A stretch of 64,000 bases of DNA from positions 97,774 through 161,773 of the forward strand of contig NW_005200146.1 in assembly GCF_000372725.1 (NCBI RefSeq), given 5' to 3'. This stretch comes from Emiliania huxleyi CCMP1516. Its lineage: Eukaryota; Haptophyta; Isochrysidales; Noelaerhabdaceae. Below the pieces are notes generated by a model. It searched no databases and had not been told where the DNA came from. It saw nothing but the letters and a program-made list of their open reading frames with translations. Positions within the stretch are counted from its first letter, which is position 1. Each line of letters opens with the position of its first letter. This document shows, one piece after another, positions 1 to 11,454 of the stretch. Both the position numbers and the translations under genes were made by a program.

Positions 1-1
1 C

Positions 2-262
2 TCGCACCGGGCTGGCGCGCTGAGCAGCTACAACGCGTGCCGCGAGGGCTTCGTCTTTAGCAACGGCGACAGCTACGGCGTGGACGGCGTGCCCGAGTTT
101 GAGCCGGCGACGATTGCACTTCTGTCTGCGGTGACGCCTCTCCCTGAGATCGCACACACCGCCTCGTGTGCCATGCCCCCGTGTGTGCTCCGCGAGTGCG
201 CGTGTGCCCCGTCGTCCGTGCTGACGCGTGTCACACGCACACACACTGGCCTGACTGGCTGA
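2..262 (+). CDS. 3' end of an unidentified gene cut by the window edge
   Basis: An open frame enters from the left edge and runs to TGA at 260-262. The first ~50 residues (Ser-His-Arg-Ala-Gly..., ending near ...LLSAVTPLPEIAH) have mixed composition and look coding. The last ~30 are Cys/Thr-rich and may already be intron or 3' sequence read through. No family recognised. It is immediately followed by CA-rich repeat DNA, so the true stop or splice site is uncertain. Confidence 0.3.
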   Translation, partial: SHRAGALSSYNACREGFVFSNGDSYGVDGVPEFEPATIALLSAVTPLPEIAHTASCAMPPCVLRECACAPSSVLTRVTRTHTGLTG

Positions 263-592
263 CTCAAACTCTCCACCTTCAACCACCACCAGTCAGTCAG
301 TCAGTCTTACACACCTCCAAGCATGGAGGACGGGCCCACACGCACACACACACACGCTGCACACGATTGGCTCGGGAGCCGACACGAGGCACACTGTCAC
401 CGGCCGTAGCACCGGGTCCGGACTGCTGGACACACAGCACGCAACCACCATCAACTCTTTGTAAACTGACTCTTCATTCACTCTCCATTGATCAACCTCC
501 GAGGCCTCGGCGGCTGCCCGCTCTCTCTTCGCCGCTCTCGAGCGTCAGATGCAGTTGCCCGCCGGCTGGTTCGAGGCGTCCTTTGGCCCTGT

Positions 593-655
<63 letters not shown>

Positions 656-3148
656 GCTCACCCACGCGCACCAGGCCTTGCACTTTGAATGCCGTGGGGC
701 TCCTGTCGTTAGACGTGGAGACGCGAGGGTTGCCTGGCCCTTGCCCCACCACCTCGTGTGTGTGTGGAGAAGTGTACCTTACCTTACCTTACCTTACCCC
801 GTGCGCTGTGGGAGGGGAAACCCCTAGGAACGAGTGGTGAAGCCAATCGTGCGTCCCTCTTTAGGCGTGCTTTGGCCCTTTGGCGGACCACTCGCAGTGG
901 CACCTCAAGCGCTACTGCCCCGAGGCTGCGCCGCCGCACGCCACGACCGCAGACGGAAGGCGGGTGATGCTGCCGGTGAGGCCAGCCCTGCGGGGAGATA
1001 TGGGGAGATATTGGGGAGATATGGGGAGATATGGGGAGATGTGAGGCCGGCCCTGCCAAAGGATGGGTTACACCGTGCACAGATGGGGGGGAGGGGGGGT
1101 ACAGCTGCGTGATCAGTACTCACCCCCTCCCTCCCCAAGGGCGGATGACATAAGGAGATGGCGATTCCGTCACGCGGCACCACTCCATACTGCAACCCAT
1201 ACTGGGACGCGCGCGCGCTCCAGGAACAGAGCTCCTGGAAACAGAACCCACTCTGGGGGTGGGACCCCACCACATGGTGTGAACCCCCCCTCCAGACACA
1301 CACACACACACACTCCTCAGCAGTAGAGTGCGTCTGCGCACCACCAGTCCATACTGGGGGTTACGCACACTCCCCCTGGGGAAAAGAAACACGCGGAGAG
1401 AAGACATCCAGGAGCCCCTACCTTCACACTGCTGTGAATAGGGACGTCACCAATACTCGGGCCCCATAGCACATGTACATGTGAGGGGGGGTAGAGCGGC
1501 GAGTACAGCGATGAGTTGCCCTCGCGCCCCCCTCAGGTGCACTCCGACCCCTCCCTCCTCTCGCGCGTCCTCCTAGAAGCGGAAGACAGGCTCTTGTGCT
1601 CCAACCCACTCTCGCGCCGGCACTCGCACTCCGCCGTATCCGGCCGTACTTGTGTCGCGCCTACTCGCGCGGTGCTCCGACTACACCGCACAAGACCGTC
1701 CTCCCCGCCCCCGCATGTCGGTGTATGCAGCACGTTGGCTCACCGTTGCTACCCCACCACCCACGGGACTGAACCCACACACTGGGTTCGAGACTCTGGA
1801 GGTATGGGACGCGTAGGCTCGTCCTCCACGACGCGCCCGGCCGGCAGCCGGGCGGGCTGGCCTAGAAGCGCCATATGGGGAGATAGGGGGAGATATGGGG
1901 AGATAGCCGGCAGCCGGGCGGGCTGGCCTAGAAGCGCCATACGGGGAGATAGGGGGAGATATGGGGAGATAGCCGGCAGCCGGGCGGGCTGGCCTAGAAG
2001 CGCCATACGGGGAGATAGGGGGAGATATGGGGAGATAGCCGGCAGCCGGGCGGGCTGATCTAGAACCGCATTGCTGCATTCCAACTTGCGCTCGAGCTGA
2101 CACGGACTCAGCCGACTTCCGCCTCCGCCAGCTGTGTGTGCACATTGCATTCAGCCCACGGCTTCTCTTCCGCGATGGGCTCCCTCCCGCGATATGGGGA
2201 GATCTGGGGAGATCTGGGGAGATCTGGGGAGATGTGGGCTCCCTCCCGCGGGGAGAGAAGGAGTTGGCAGCCCTCTGTAGCACCAGGTGCAAAGGACAGC
2301 ATGGGCTTGCATTGTATTCGCAGCCCGTGTACTCACGCGGCGCTCTGAAGACTCCGCACAACGTTGCTACCACACCACCCACGGGAACGAACCCACACAT
2401 TGGGTTCGATACTTTGGAGGAAGGGGAACACGTGTCTAGCACGTAGGCGGGCTGGGGCTCGAGTGCATGGTCGGGGGCGCGGCGGGCGGGGCGGCGGCGG
2501 CGTGGGAGCCGGTGCCGGAGCACGGACACGGCGTGGTGTGAACAGCGCCTCTTCACACCACTAGCTGCGAACAGGTGCCGGAGCACGGGCACTGCGTGGT
2601 GTGAACAGCGCCTCTTCACACCACTAGCTGCGAACAGGTGCCGGAGCACGGGCACGGCGTGGCGACGGTGCTGGTGGGGGGCTCTAGATGCGGGCTCTCT
2701 CACACGCACGCGCGGAGCACACACGGGGGCGTTGCACACGAGGATTGATTGATAGAAAGGCGAAGAACAGTCAGGGACTGGACACCAACGCGGTGTGGGG
2801 GTGGGGACGCGGGTCAGAAGACGACGACACGCGCGAGCGACACACAGAGACACACAGACACACATGACACAACAGACTCAGCCAGCTGGGCTGCCACACA
2901 CCCCAGGCGGGGGGTGTCCGATCTCGGCAGAGGGCTGGCAGTCACATCCTAAGCAGTCAACGTCCTATCCGCAGCCTCACACCGATCTCTCACAGTCGCT
3001 CGCCTCATTGCTCACCTTTCGGTGTGTGAGATCGGAGTACGGTGCGATTTTTCTTCAGCCTTCGGCGAGAGCTAGGGATCATTAGGAGACTCAAGAGCAT
3101 GCGTGGAGCTCCGGACCTGATAAGCAGTGGTCGCACTCCATCACGTAG
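263..3148. other. Repeat-rich stretch without a recognisable gene
   Basis: Contains a (CA)n run at ~593-654 with the tail of a SINE-like element ending in ACCTT repeats (~774-800); GGGGAGAT arrays at ~990-1045, 1875-2035 and 2190-2235; a ~66-bp unit repeated about three times (~1836-2058); a ~63-bp unit repeated about 2.5 times (~2512-2660) carrying TTCACACC/GTGTGAA inverted arms; and two copies of the CACCCACGG...GGTTCGA short element (~1750-1806 and ~2370-2420). The same elements form introns in genes further along, so an unrecognised spliced gene may lie here. I could not assemble one. Confidence 0.6.
1836..2058. repeat. ~66-bp tandem repeat containing GGGGAGAT arrays
   Basis: Three near-identical units each read 'ggcgggctggcctagaagc', then 'gccatatggggagat' or a close variant, then more GGGGAGAT-like motifs, then 'agccggcagccg'. 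The third unit ends in 'gggcgggctgatctagaac'. Each unit contains a CTAG that resembles the 3' ends of the short introns found elsewhere in the window. Confidence 0.75.
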
Positions 3149-3974
3149 GTGGGCGCGCTGCTCGACCGCATCACCGGAGGGCGCTACCGCGCCGCCCGCC
3201 ACCGAGTGGTCGCCGAGCCCAGCGCGCACGCCTCTGCCGCGCGGGTGGCTGCGACCTTCTTCTTCCGCCCCGCGCCGGCGGCGCTGCTGCGGCGGCCGCC
3301 GTCGCCGCTGCTCGAGGGCGTCGCCGTGCGGGAGGCGAGATCCCGCGAGATCGGACGCGAGATCGGCGCGAGATCGGCGCGGGGTGCGTGCCCGCGCGAG
3401 GGCCGGCTGTGTGGGGTAGGTGACATTTGCGAGCTGGGTGCAGCGCGTCAACGGCAAGTACGAGCGCCACAAGGCTGCGGCGCGCTTCCCCGCGCCCCCT
3501 CGCGACCAGCCTACCGCCCGCGCTGCCGAGGAGTACCAAGGCTGCATGCAGGAGGTGGCGGGGCAAGAGGGCAGGGCCACGACGGCCGCGCTGGACTGCG
3601 TCTTCCGCTTCATTCGCGAGTGGATGTTGACGACGCATCCCGACGCCGACGCGTTCGTCGAGGTGGCGAGGGACGGGCTCATCGTGGCGAAGAACCAGGC
3701 GGGGCGGAACGTGGACTGGATGCACGACATGAAGAGCTGGTCGGAGGGCGTCACCTTCAACGAGACGCCCACGCCGAAGTGGGGCGACGTCCAGTTCCCC
3801 ACCGCCTCGGCGCTGCAACGCGCCGCGAGCCGGTTCCGGGAGATGAGCGTCGAGGAGATCAACTCGCGCCTCGCGCCCGTGCTGACGGTCCAGCAGGACT
3901 ACGGCGAGACGGGCTGCGAAGGAGGGCGGCGGCTGGAGGTGCGAGAAGGCACGTCTCTAGGGGGTAAGCGGTAA
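3149..3974 (+). CDS. 2OG-Fe(II) oxygenase (isopenicillin-N-synthase-like), C-terminal exons only
   Basis: Exon 3149-3325 encodes a piece that starts at GALLDRITGGRYRAARHRVV and ends in a FFF.P segment. This is the classic end of the IPNS/DIOX double-stranded helix, holding the distal iron-ligand His (R-HRVV). A GT-AG intron 3326-3419 with GAGATCGGCGC repeats joins in frame to 3420-3974, which opens with TFASWVQRVNGKYERHKAA, also typical of the family's tail. About 165 further residues to the stop are not recognised. A plausible 3' splice site (CACGTAG) lies just before 3149, but the upstream exons with the H-x-D pair are not visible between 1 and 3148. Either a long intron separates them or this is a gene remnant. 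2OG oxygenases use Fe(II), O2 and 2-oxoglutarate; the substrate cannot be inferred. Confidence 0.6.
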
Positions 3975-6301
3975 GGTAAATTTCTTGACCGACACACCAA
4001 CCCCCGCCCTGGCTGCGCCGACCCGCACAAAACACACACACTCCACACGCACATACTCAAACACGTCAACAAGGCGCAAACCTGGCGTTCTGACCAGCGG
4101 GGGAGTGAGACCCCCCTTATCGCCCTATCCCATAGCCTAATAGGCCCTATGGGGGTGTGAACAAGCGGGCATTTCCGAGGGAATGTCGGGAGATGAGGTT
4201 ACAAACTCCTCTGCGCGGTGGCACGACTCAAAGAATAAGAAAGACGGCGTCATCCAAAGAGAAAACACTGTGCAAAACACCCAAAACCAGAGGGATGCGG
4301 ATGGGTTCATGGATTCATGCTGGTGTGAGAGGAGAGGGCAGAGGCTTGACCGGCTTGTCGGTTCAATCAGAATTTTTATATGTTCTTTAGTTTTTTCTGT
4401 GACTGTCGTGTGCCCTCGTCCGTCCCGTCGGCCTGCCAACCGGCCGGGGCACATGGCGGGCCGCCGGTTAGGGGGGGGTGAACCGCGCCATCCTTGATCG
4501 CCGTGCAAAGCTCGCTTCCGAGCTCTCACGCCGCGCGTAGGGCCCTTAGTTAGGGACCTAGAGAACACAACCCCCTCTCCCTTTCCCAGCCAGTAAGTAA
4601 GCTAAAAGTACGTACAACAAAACTCCCTCATGAGGAATTGAGCACTGGATAGGGTCGATTCCGCATGGCACGGGACTGGCGCGCACTGGCACTAGATCAG
4701 AATTCCACAGAAACGCCTGGCGGTCAGCTGCATTCGCGCCGCCGCCCGTCACTTTGGCCAGCCAGGACACATATCGCCCCGCCGTACGTGGCTGGGTTCA
4801 CAGCGATTGTAGGAAAATGACGAAAACACTTGACGGTCGCGGCCTTCCGACTCGCGCCTCCGCCTCACTGGCACTATTGTAGCCCTGGCCGGTGCGCGTG
4901 CTCAGTTGAAGTTCCGGAGTAAAAATTCGAACGCGTTCTCTCACGGTGACCAAGAAATGTCCACCTCAGAGGCACCTCCGGAGGCAGGCCGCCGCACGCC
5001 GGCGACACAGCTCCAGCTGTCGAACTGACCCTCAGCTCCTCTCAGAGCGGGAACTGTGACGAAAGTTGACTGAGGCGGTTGTCAGGAACCATCATACGGA
5101 TCACATGGTGGCTCTCTCATGACGGGAGACCGCCCGACCACTCCTGGGTGGCACTGCCACCGGTGTCGCTCGACGTCCTGTCGACAGCGTGCCGACAGCG
5201 ACACAGACCATGTGGGACGCGTCGAGTATCGACCTCTACTGCTTACCCAGCCTTCGAGTGTATCCTGGCTGTGGCCCCACACCCACTGGTGTCCATCTCA
5301 GAGACCGCAGGAGGTCATGAGGGTCGATGGGAGTGCCAACCCCACAATGCCTAAAAACCCAGCCCAGTACATCAGATGGTGCCGCCCCCACGCGTGGTCG
5401 GTGCCGCGGCCGTTGGATGGATGGAGGAGATGGTGCGGCCAAACTCAGAGAGCGTTACGATCGTCACGTCGGCCCCTCCACCGCCGCTGATGCTAAAATT
5501 CTTTTCGATGATGGGGATGATGGTTGTGAGAGTTGTTTTTTGGTTGTGTCGGCGAGCACTACGGTGTTGGCGGATTCGATCATCTGCCTGAGGACGACTT
5601 CCTTTATGGCGAGGGCGACGGCTTCTAAGGAAGCCGTCGCCTGCGCCTTGTCTGTCGTGTGAATCGTGCGTGTGCGAAAGGCTTTTGGAGCACTTGGAGC
5701 ACTTGGAGTGCGGTCATTAACCTCACGTCCAGGACCGGGGAGCTAAGAAGCGCACCCAGTTGGCCGGACGCTCGGCATCGGGTTACGGGCTAGAGAGCCC
5801 TAGCCCCGGGGGTGCGCGGTCGCAGGGCCATAACACGTCTCCGAGGGTTAGCCCCGCGTACCAGGTTTCCCCTTAACTGCAGGACGCTGCCCTCTTCCTC
5901 GACCGTGGGGGGGTGCGCGGTCGCAGGGCCATAACACGGGTCTCCGAGGGCGTACGGCAGCGCTCCGGGTTTCCCTCAGCGGCGGAATTTTTCCCTCGCG
6001 CTTCCTTGGGCCCCCCTAGCAGCAGACCGCACCCCCTCTACTCGGAGCTAGTGGACACGACACCAGCTAGTGATACGAGAATACGCACCGCCCCGTACTA
6101 CGCGACGATAACACGAGAATACAAGAATACGCAGCTGCGAGACGCCTATAAAGAAACAGCGAGGTAAAGTTCGGCGGCTATGATAAACCGAAACTTGTCG
6201 TAAAACGCGGGCGAAAGCAAAGCAGCTTTCGTTGTAAAATTCTTTTCGCCTGTGGCGGCGAAGCTCGTCCAAAACTCCGCCGCCTTTTGCCGAACTCTAC
6301 G
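3975..6301. other. Intergenic region with dispersed short repeats
   Basis: No convincing gene. It contains a copy of the dispersed GCGCGCCAGTCCCGTGC-type repeat (reverse sense, ~4672-4695); a TAAAATTCTTTTCG motif (~5494) and another at ~6235; a 12-bp-stem hairpin at ~5603-5630 (GGCGACGGCTTC / GAAGCCGTCGCC); and a ~40-bp direct repeat 'gggggtgcgcggtcgcaggg...' at ~5808-5848 and ~5908-5950. The last few hundred bases should hold the promoter of the gene starting at 6302. I recognise no defined promoter motif. Confidence 0.5.
5808..5950. repeat. Direct repeat of ~40 bp, 100 bp apart
   Basis: Both copies begin GGGGGTGCGCGGTCGCAGGG and continue with CCATAACACG..TCTCCGAGGG. The second copy has two extra G residues. 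The copies are at about 5808-5848 and 5908-5950. Confidence 0.8.
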
Positions 6302-8689
6302 ATGGCCACCCGACTGCTGCGCTCGTGCGTTGCCCTCGTATCCGTCCTGGTCTGGCCAGCAATTTTATTGACTGTCTTTCCGTTCGCCGTTCTCGCTTTC
6401 TCGCCAATGATCGCGCTCGGCCTCTGCAGCTCCGACAGCGCTGTCGGCATCCCTCCCGCCCTCCTCGCCTGGCGTCGCCTTCCATACCTGATTCCGACGA
6501 TGCTCTTTGTCGACCTGCCAATCGCCGTCTTATTTTTCTTAGTGATAGCACTCTTCGAGCTTCTGTTCCTCCGAAACCCCCTCATCCTCGCCGTCTACAG
6601 CCGCTGCCACGCCTCACGGCTTCCCTACCGCCAGCTGACGTCCCCCGACGCCGAGTCCGGTCTTCACGCTCGTGAACGGTCGCGCGCAAATTCCAACGAC
6701 GGCGCCCGCTACCACGAGCACGCCTCCATCTGGGCTGCCCTCGAGGGCGACGGCGACATGGTCCGGCCGGGAGATGTGCGGCTGATCAGTCTGAACTGGC
6801 TCTTGGCGCTGGCAGAGCGGGGCGGCGTGCTCCCGCGGCGGCAGGACCTTCCAGAGGAGGCGTTCTTAAGCTCTGCTCAGCTGAGGCGGATCGAGCAAAG
6901 CGCCAGGCTCGGCTTCAACTCCGCCGGCTCTGGGGAGGCCTTTGAGCGCTTCATCAAGGAGCCCTCCCCCTCATCCTTTCTCGGGTTTTTCATGGGCTTT
7001 TTCGGCCGCAAGCGCAACCCCGACGGGCTGCTTCCCATCGTCTCCGTCTCCTACTGCTGGCTCGAGGCGGCGCATCCGGATCGAGAGGGCCGCCAGCTCC
7101 AGCTGCTCTGCCGCAAGCTGCGGGGCCTCTACGGCGGGCGCGGCCTGCTCGGCGCGTGCCGCGAGTACGGCTTCTCGGACATGGTGAGCTGCCTCCCGCG
7201 CCTTGCCTATCGCCACTCCCTTCCTCACCGCCACTGCCTTCCTGGCTCGCGCAGGGCGTGTTTCTGGACTGGTGCTCGGGCTACCAGAAGGACCCGGCGC
7301 AGTGGCGGGAGTGGATGTCGGCGGCTGTGGAGGCAGCAGCCGTGAAGATACAGGCGCTCCTCCGCGGCCGACTATCGCGGGGTAACAGTCTGTTGGATCT
7401 CCCACGCCGCGACAGTCATACGGCCAGGCATCAGTACGAGGCGCTGCCGGACGGGGCGCTGACCTTGAGGGGGAGCGGAGAGCTGAGAGAAATGGAGGGC
7501 GGAGAGCGGATGGTCGCCGAGCGGCGCGCGTACGAGGAGAGCCGGTCGGGCGAGGAGAAGGCCGCCTTCGGTCGCATGCTGGAGAACACGATGGTGAGCA
7601 CACGCCGACCCCTCGCCCCTTCCCCTGATAGGTTAGCGCCATACCACAACATGCACCGCTCTCACGGCACATTGGTTTTGCATTCTGCATTAGGACCTCT
7701 GGTACACGCACGCCTCGGTCACTGTCGTGCTGCTCACGCAGCTGCCCGACGAGCTGCCCGCCGGCTTTGACCGAAGCCGGACCTACGACGCTCGCGGCTG
7801 GACGACATTCGAGCGGTGCTCCGCAGAGCTGGGCGCAAAGCCCGCCTGTTTGGGCTTTGCCAAGTGGAAGCTCGTCATCGACGTCGCCAGCGACGACGGC
7901 GGCGCTCAGCGGCGGCTCCCCGCGACTCCGGAGCGCATGGCGAAGCTGCTCGCCGCTTGCCGCTTCACCAACGGCGCGGACTCGTCGACCGTGCTGACGC
8001 TCTACGAGAAGACGGCGAAGGCAGTGCTGGGCACCGTCGAGAAGCTCGACTACAGGGGTTTGCCGATCGTGCGTGGCGACGCGTGGACTAGCCCGGCGCT
8101 GTTGGCGGAGGCGCTGAACTATTGCGAGAGCCTCCGGTACCTCGGCTTAGGAGGGGCGCGCCTCGACGACGAGGGCGTGGCGGAGCTTGCAGCAGGGCTC
8201 GAGGATGGCGCGCTCCCGGCGCTTGAGTCCCTCATCGTAGCGTCAAACCGCTACGGCGCGCGCGGCGTCGGCGCGCTCTGCGGCGTGTTTCATCGCGGCG
8301 TGGCGCCGACTCTGCAGACACTCGCCGTCGGTTTCACGCCTATTGGAGATGAGGGAGCCGCGGCGCTAGCTACGGCGCTGGCGACGGGCAAGCCGTCCCA
8401 TGCGCTGGTCTTGACGTTCTGCGACGTGGGTGACGAGGGCGCGATGGCTGTCGCGGCTGCCCTCCCGGCCGCGGGTCAGGGATTTCGCGTGACCGCCATG
8501 TGGAATCCGATCGGTCTCACGGGCCAGGCGGCACTACTAGAGGCGCTCGAGACGAAGCACGGGCCGCAGCTGGGGCATGCGCTAGCGGTGATGCAGGTTA
8601 GCTTGCTTCCCATGTCGACCTCGCTCGTGCGCGCGTGGGGGCGAGGCTGGCGCCGTGTGGAAGAGAGCGGCCGAGTCATCATAATATGA
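6302..8689 (+). CDS. Membrane-anchored HET-like protein with IQ motif and C-terminal leucine-rich repeats
   Basis: Three exons (6302-7183, 7255-7593, 7694-8689) join in phase with GT-AG introns to give 738 residues. The N-terminus has hydrophobic segments at ~4-40 and ~62-92. A conserved block (~145-190, WAALEGDGD...RRQDLPEEAF) precedes motifs resembling a fungal HET (heterokaryon incompatibility) domain: VSYCWLEAAHPD (~249), GVFLDWCSGYQKDP (~295), a VTVVLLTQLP strand, and RGWTTFERC (~441). An IQ-type calmodulin-binding motif, KIQALLRGRLSRG, sits at ~323. RNase-inhibitor-type LRRs fill ~542-700. HET domains are distantly TIR-like, so an immune or cell-death-type sensor is conceivable, but that is inference from architecture. 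The ATG at 6302 is chosen because upstream in-frame codons lack an ATG. Related genes lie at 14393 and 22851. Confidence 0.75.
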
Positions 8690-8763
8690 GAGGGCAACCA
8701 AGCTCCAAGGCGCAAGGCCAAGGCGCAAGGGCAAAAGGGGGGGCGAGAATATTTTTTACAGAA

Positions 8764-8907
8764 GGTAAGGAAAGGTAAGGCAAACTTCTCCACACACACG
8801 AGGTGGTGGGGCAAGGGGGGGCAACCCTCGCGTCTCCACGTCTGACGACAGGAGCCCCACGGCATTCAAAGTGCAACTGCAAGGCCCAGTGCGCGTGGGT
8901 GAGCGGT

Positions 8908-9001
<94 letters not shown>

Positions 9002-9251
9002 TCACGTCACTGCATCCTCCGCCGGTTCCTCCCGTCGCCTCTTCTTTGTTCGAATGATATGTGTTTCAATCCATCCTTCACGAAGCCCTCCCATGTAGCT
9101 AGCGTTCTTTGCGAATGTCTCGAAATGGCCAGCAGGCGCTGTCTGCTCGCGGTCTGTGCGGGCCGCTCGTCCTCCTCGCCCTTCTTTCGTCCTCCCGTCC
9201 CTCCCCTCCACCATGGCCTTCTCGGCACTTCTTTCTCCATCCGCCTCGCCC
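8764..9251 (-). mobile_element. SINE-like retroposon copy with 11-bp target-site duplication
   Basis: The element is flanked by the direct repeat TTTTTACAGAA at 8753-8763 and 9252-9262. Read on the minus strand it has a ~240-bp body (starting near GGCGAGGCGGATGGAG), a long (CA)n tract (~8905-9000 on +), a ~110-bp 3' body and a tail of CCTTACCTT repeats. The same body occurs at ~15385-15905 (+). 3' ends alone occur at ~590-800 and near 22590-22625, which is the 5'-truncation behaviour of retroposons. It encodes no evident protein. Confidence 0.7.
8910..9000. repeat. (GT)n microsatellite
   Basis: About 45 uninterrupted GT dinucleotides lie inside the SINE-like element. Long frames of alternating Cys-Val or His-Thr through it are artefacts. 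Confidence 0.97.
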
Positions 9252-9262
9252 TTTTTACAGAA

Positions 9263-10801
9263 TATTTAATGCCGTCGCTCCACTCTTGTTGGTAGAGATT
9301 TTGGTCCGTGGCAAGCACTTTCACGTGCACGCTCTCGTTTTCACATTCCGCCGCACTTACTCACTGTCTTCTCTCCGCGCATCGTCTCTACCGCCCTGCC
9401 TCTCACCACACACCGTCGCACCACACCATCGTGAAGATCGTTTAGCGCCAGTCCCACCAGCACCACCCGCCTGCTACCTCTGCCTCTCTCAGCCATGCGA
9501 CCCCTCTGGCGGTCCGCTGAACTACAAGGAAGCGTTGACTCGACCCCCCCCCGCAATCTTATCTACCCCCACGACTCGCGCGGAACACGAACGTGACAGG
9601 ACCATCGGGTCCTTCAGCCACCAAAGCGAGATCACCCGAGAGCAGCTGAGTCTGCCTCTGGCCTCGCCTCCCTCTCCTTCAGGCATTCGTGGCATCCTAT
9701 GGGTCGTCCAGAGTATCGACCTCTGGCTTGTCACATGTCAGCCAGCCCCACTCTGAGGGCGCCATGAAGTACAGCGATCGCCACCTCGCTGGCCACTCTG
9801 CAAGGCCTCCCGACCGCGTCGAACTCACGGCGCGGGCTCTCTCAGGCCATGTGATGAGTGAGGCCACGCCAGCTGCCTCGGGTGCTCCGTGTGGTCGGCC
9901 TGGACCTTGCCGCAAGCCTCGAGCAGCGGAGAAGCGCTGTCCTTGAAGTCCAGACATGCTTCGCCGCCGTGGCGCATCGCCGCAGTGCTCGCTTGCAGTG
10001 CGGCACCCATTCGACTCCCTGCGCTTCGGGCACATTGTCAAATGTGGACGGCTCGGGCACGATTTGCACGACGGCGCGGCGGCTCGAGGTGGCCGTGTTG
10101 TGAAAACGAAGCTGTTGCGAAACCGAAGCCGGCACCTGTATTACATGGTGTGTACCTGTGTGTTAGTGCCAGGACCCCAGGAGTGCGCGCCAGTCCCGTG
10201 CCTAAAATAAATCCAAAGAGGGTGCGAGAAGGACAGGGTCCCCACCTGCACGAGCAGGATCTTGGACAGTCCCCTGGTCCCGTGCCTGTGAGCTGTGTTA
10301 GCTTCGGAGAAAATTCTACGTACCACGAAATAAAAAATGCTTTCTCGCCGTCCTCGCAGGAGTCGCTTAGGCGGCTCCCGTGGTGTACCTGTGTTAGTGC
10401 CAGTGCGCGCCAGTCCCGTGCCTAGTCGCGCGAGGCGGTTTAAAATTCTTTTCGCAGAGCAGGTTGTGAATGAGCTTGCCTGTGGCGGGGGTGGGCGGGT
10501 GCACGGAGCTAAGTGCCTCGCCACTCTCGCAGGAGTCGCTTAGGCGGCTCCCGTGGTGTACCTGTGTTAGTGCCAGTGCGAGCCAGTCCCGTGCCCAGTG
10601 TTGTGCGAGGGAGTAAAAGAAAGAAAGAAAACAGACAACCCAAGGGAGGGATGGGAGGACGGCACGCCGCCACCACACAGGGATTTTAAGGAGAGGTGTG
10701 TGGTGCGCTATCCGTCGCCCACCCTAGGGAGTCTGCCTCTTCCTATCTGCGAGGGAGTGAGCTAATAATTCTTCGCTAAAATTCTTTTCGCTCGATACCT
10801 C
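9263..10801. other. Intergenic region with a duplicated ~70-bp unit and dispersed repeats
   Basis: 9263-10140 has open frames on both strands but no family I recognise. At ~10355-10424 and ~10527-10597 a ~70-bp unit is repeated: it starts 'tcgcaggagtcgcttaggcg' and includes the dispersed GCGCGCCAGTCCCGTGC motif. A third, partial copy is at ~10146-10202. The motif AAAATTCTTTTCGC occurs at ~10443 and ~10781. A 'gaaagaaaacagacaaccca' repeat at ~10620 recurs at ~20990 and ~21170. Confidence 0.5.
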
Positions 10802-11454
10802 ATGGGCACCCTTCACTCAAGGGTGGCGCGGGACGTAACACGAATGCTCGGTCGAGTCCACGCGCGCTGCTTCAGGGCGTCCGCGCCGCGCGCCGGCGGA
10901 GCACACAATCCCGAGTGGCTCGCCCCCGACCACAACACGTGGGCGACACACATCAACCACCGCATGTTTATGCCGATCGTTTACATGTACATGTGCCCCG
11001 TCGCGCTCGTGCTTTCACCATCGATGCTGGCGATGCCACTGGACTTGGCGATGGGTGTCCTCATCCCGGTGCGAGCCATGCACACTGCTCGCTCGCTGCG
11101 ACCTTGCGAGGCTGCAGGGGCCACTGTGAGCCCGCGCCGTGAGCGGGCACGTCTCCTACTGCTGCAGGTGCACGCCCACTGCAATGCCAACATGATCATC
11201 TCCGACTACGCACACTGGATCACCAAGGCCAAGTGGTTTGACACCGCGCTGCGCATGGCGCTCGTGCCCGTGACAGGCACTCTCACCCGTGCCCGTCCTC
11301 AGTACGCGTCCTTTCGGTTTTGTGTGCGCACTCACTGATTGTGCGAGCACCCTGCCCAGGCCTAACCTTCCTTGGCCTTCTCAACCTCAACCTGCGCGGC
11401 CCGGGGCTGACCGAGTCGGTCAAGGCGCTCTGGCGAAAGCCGGCCGAGCCGTGA
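10802..11454 (+). CDS. SDHD: Succinate dehydrogenase membrane anchor subunit D (CybS-like)
   Basis: Three exons (10802-11068, 11168-11276, 11360-11454) join in phase to 156 residues, the usual size of SDH4/CybS. The N-terminus is Arg-rich and looks like a mitochondrial presequence. Then come NPEWLAPDHNTWATHINHRM, hydrophobic helices, the haem/quinone-region signature VHAHCNANMIISDYAHW (cf. H-x(n)-DY in CybS) and a last helix ending ...GPGLTESVKALW, a typical family C-terminus. The protein anchors the SDHA/SDHB catalytic dimer of complex II in the inner membrane. Intron 1 is GT-AG, and intron 2 (11277-11359) is GC-AG. Both splice junctions sit within short direct repeats (GTGCGAGCC / GTGCACGCC for intron 1). 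Confidence 0.75.

Noticed and set aside
590..660. His-Thr and Cys-Val repeat proteins across (CA)n tracts here and at 8910, 15632, 21570 and 52445
   Set aside because: These are frames through dinucleotide repeats, open in all phases.
774..800. Telomere-like (CCTTA)n
   Set aside because: Too short, the wrong unit for a standard telomere, and it recurs as the tail of the SINE-like element.
9109..10140. Several frames on both strands between the SINE-like element and the 70-bp repeats
   Set aside because: No consistent coding character or family motif, so left as unannotated rather than called genes.
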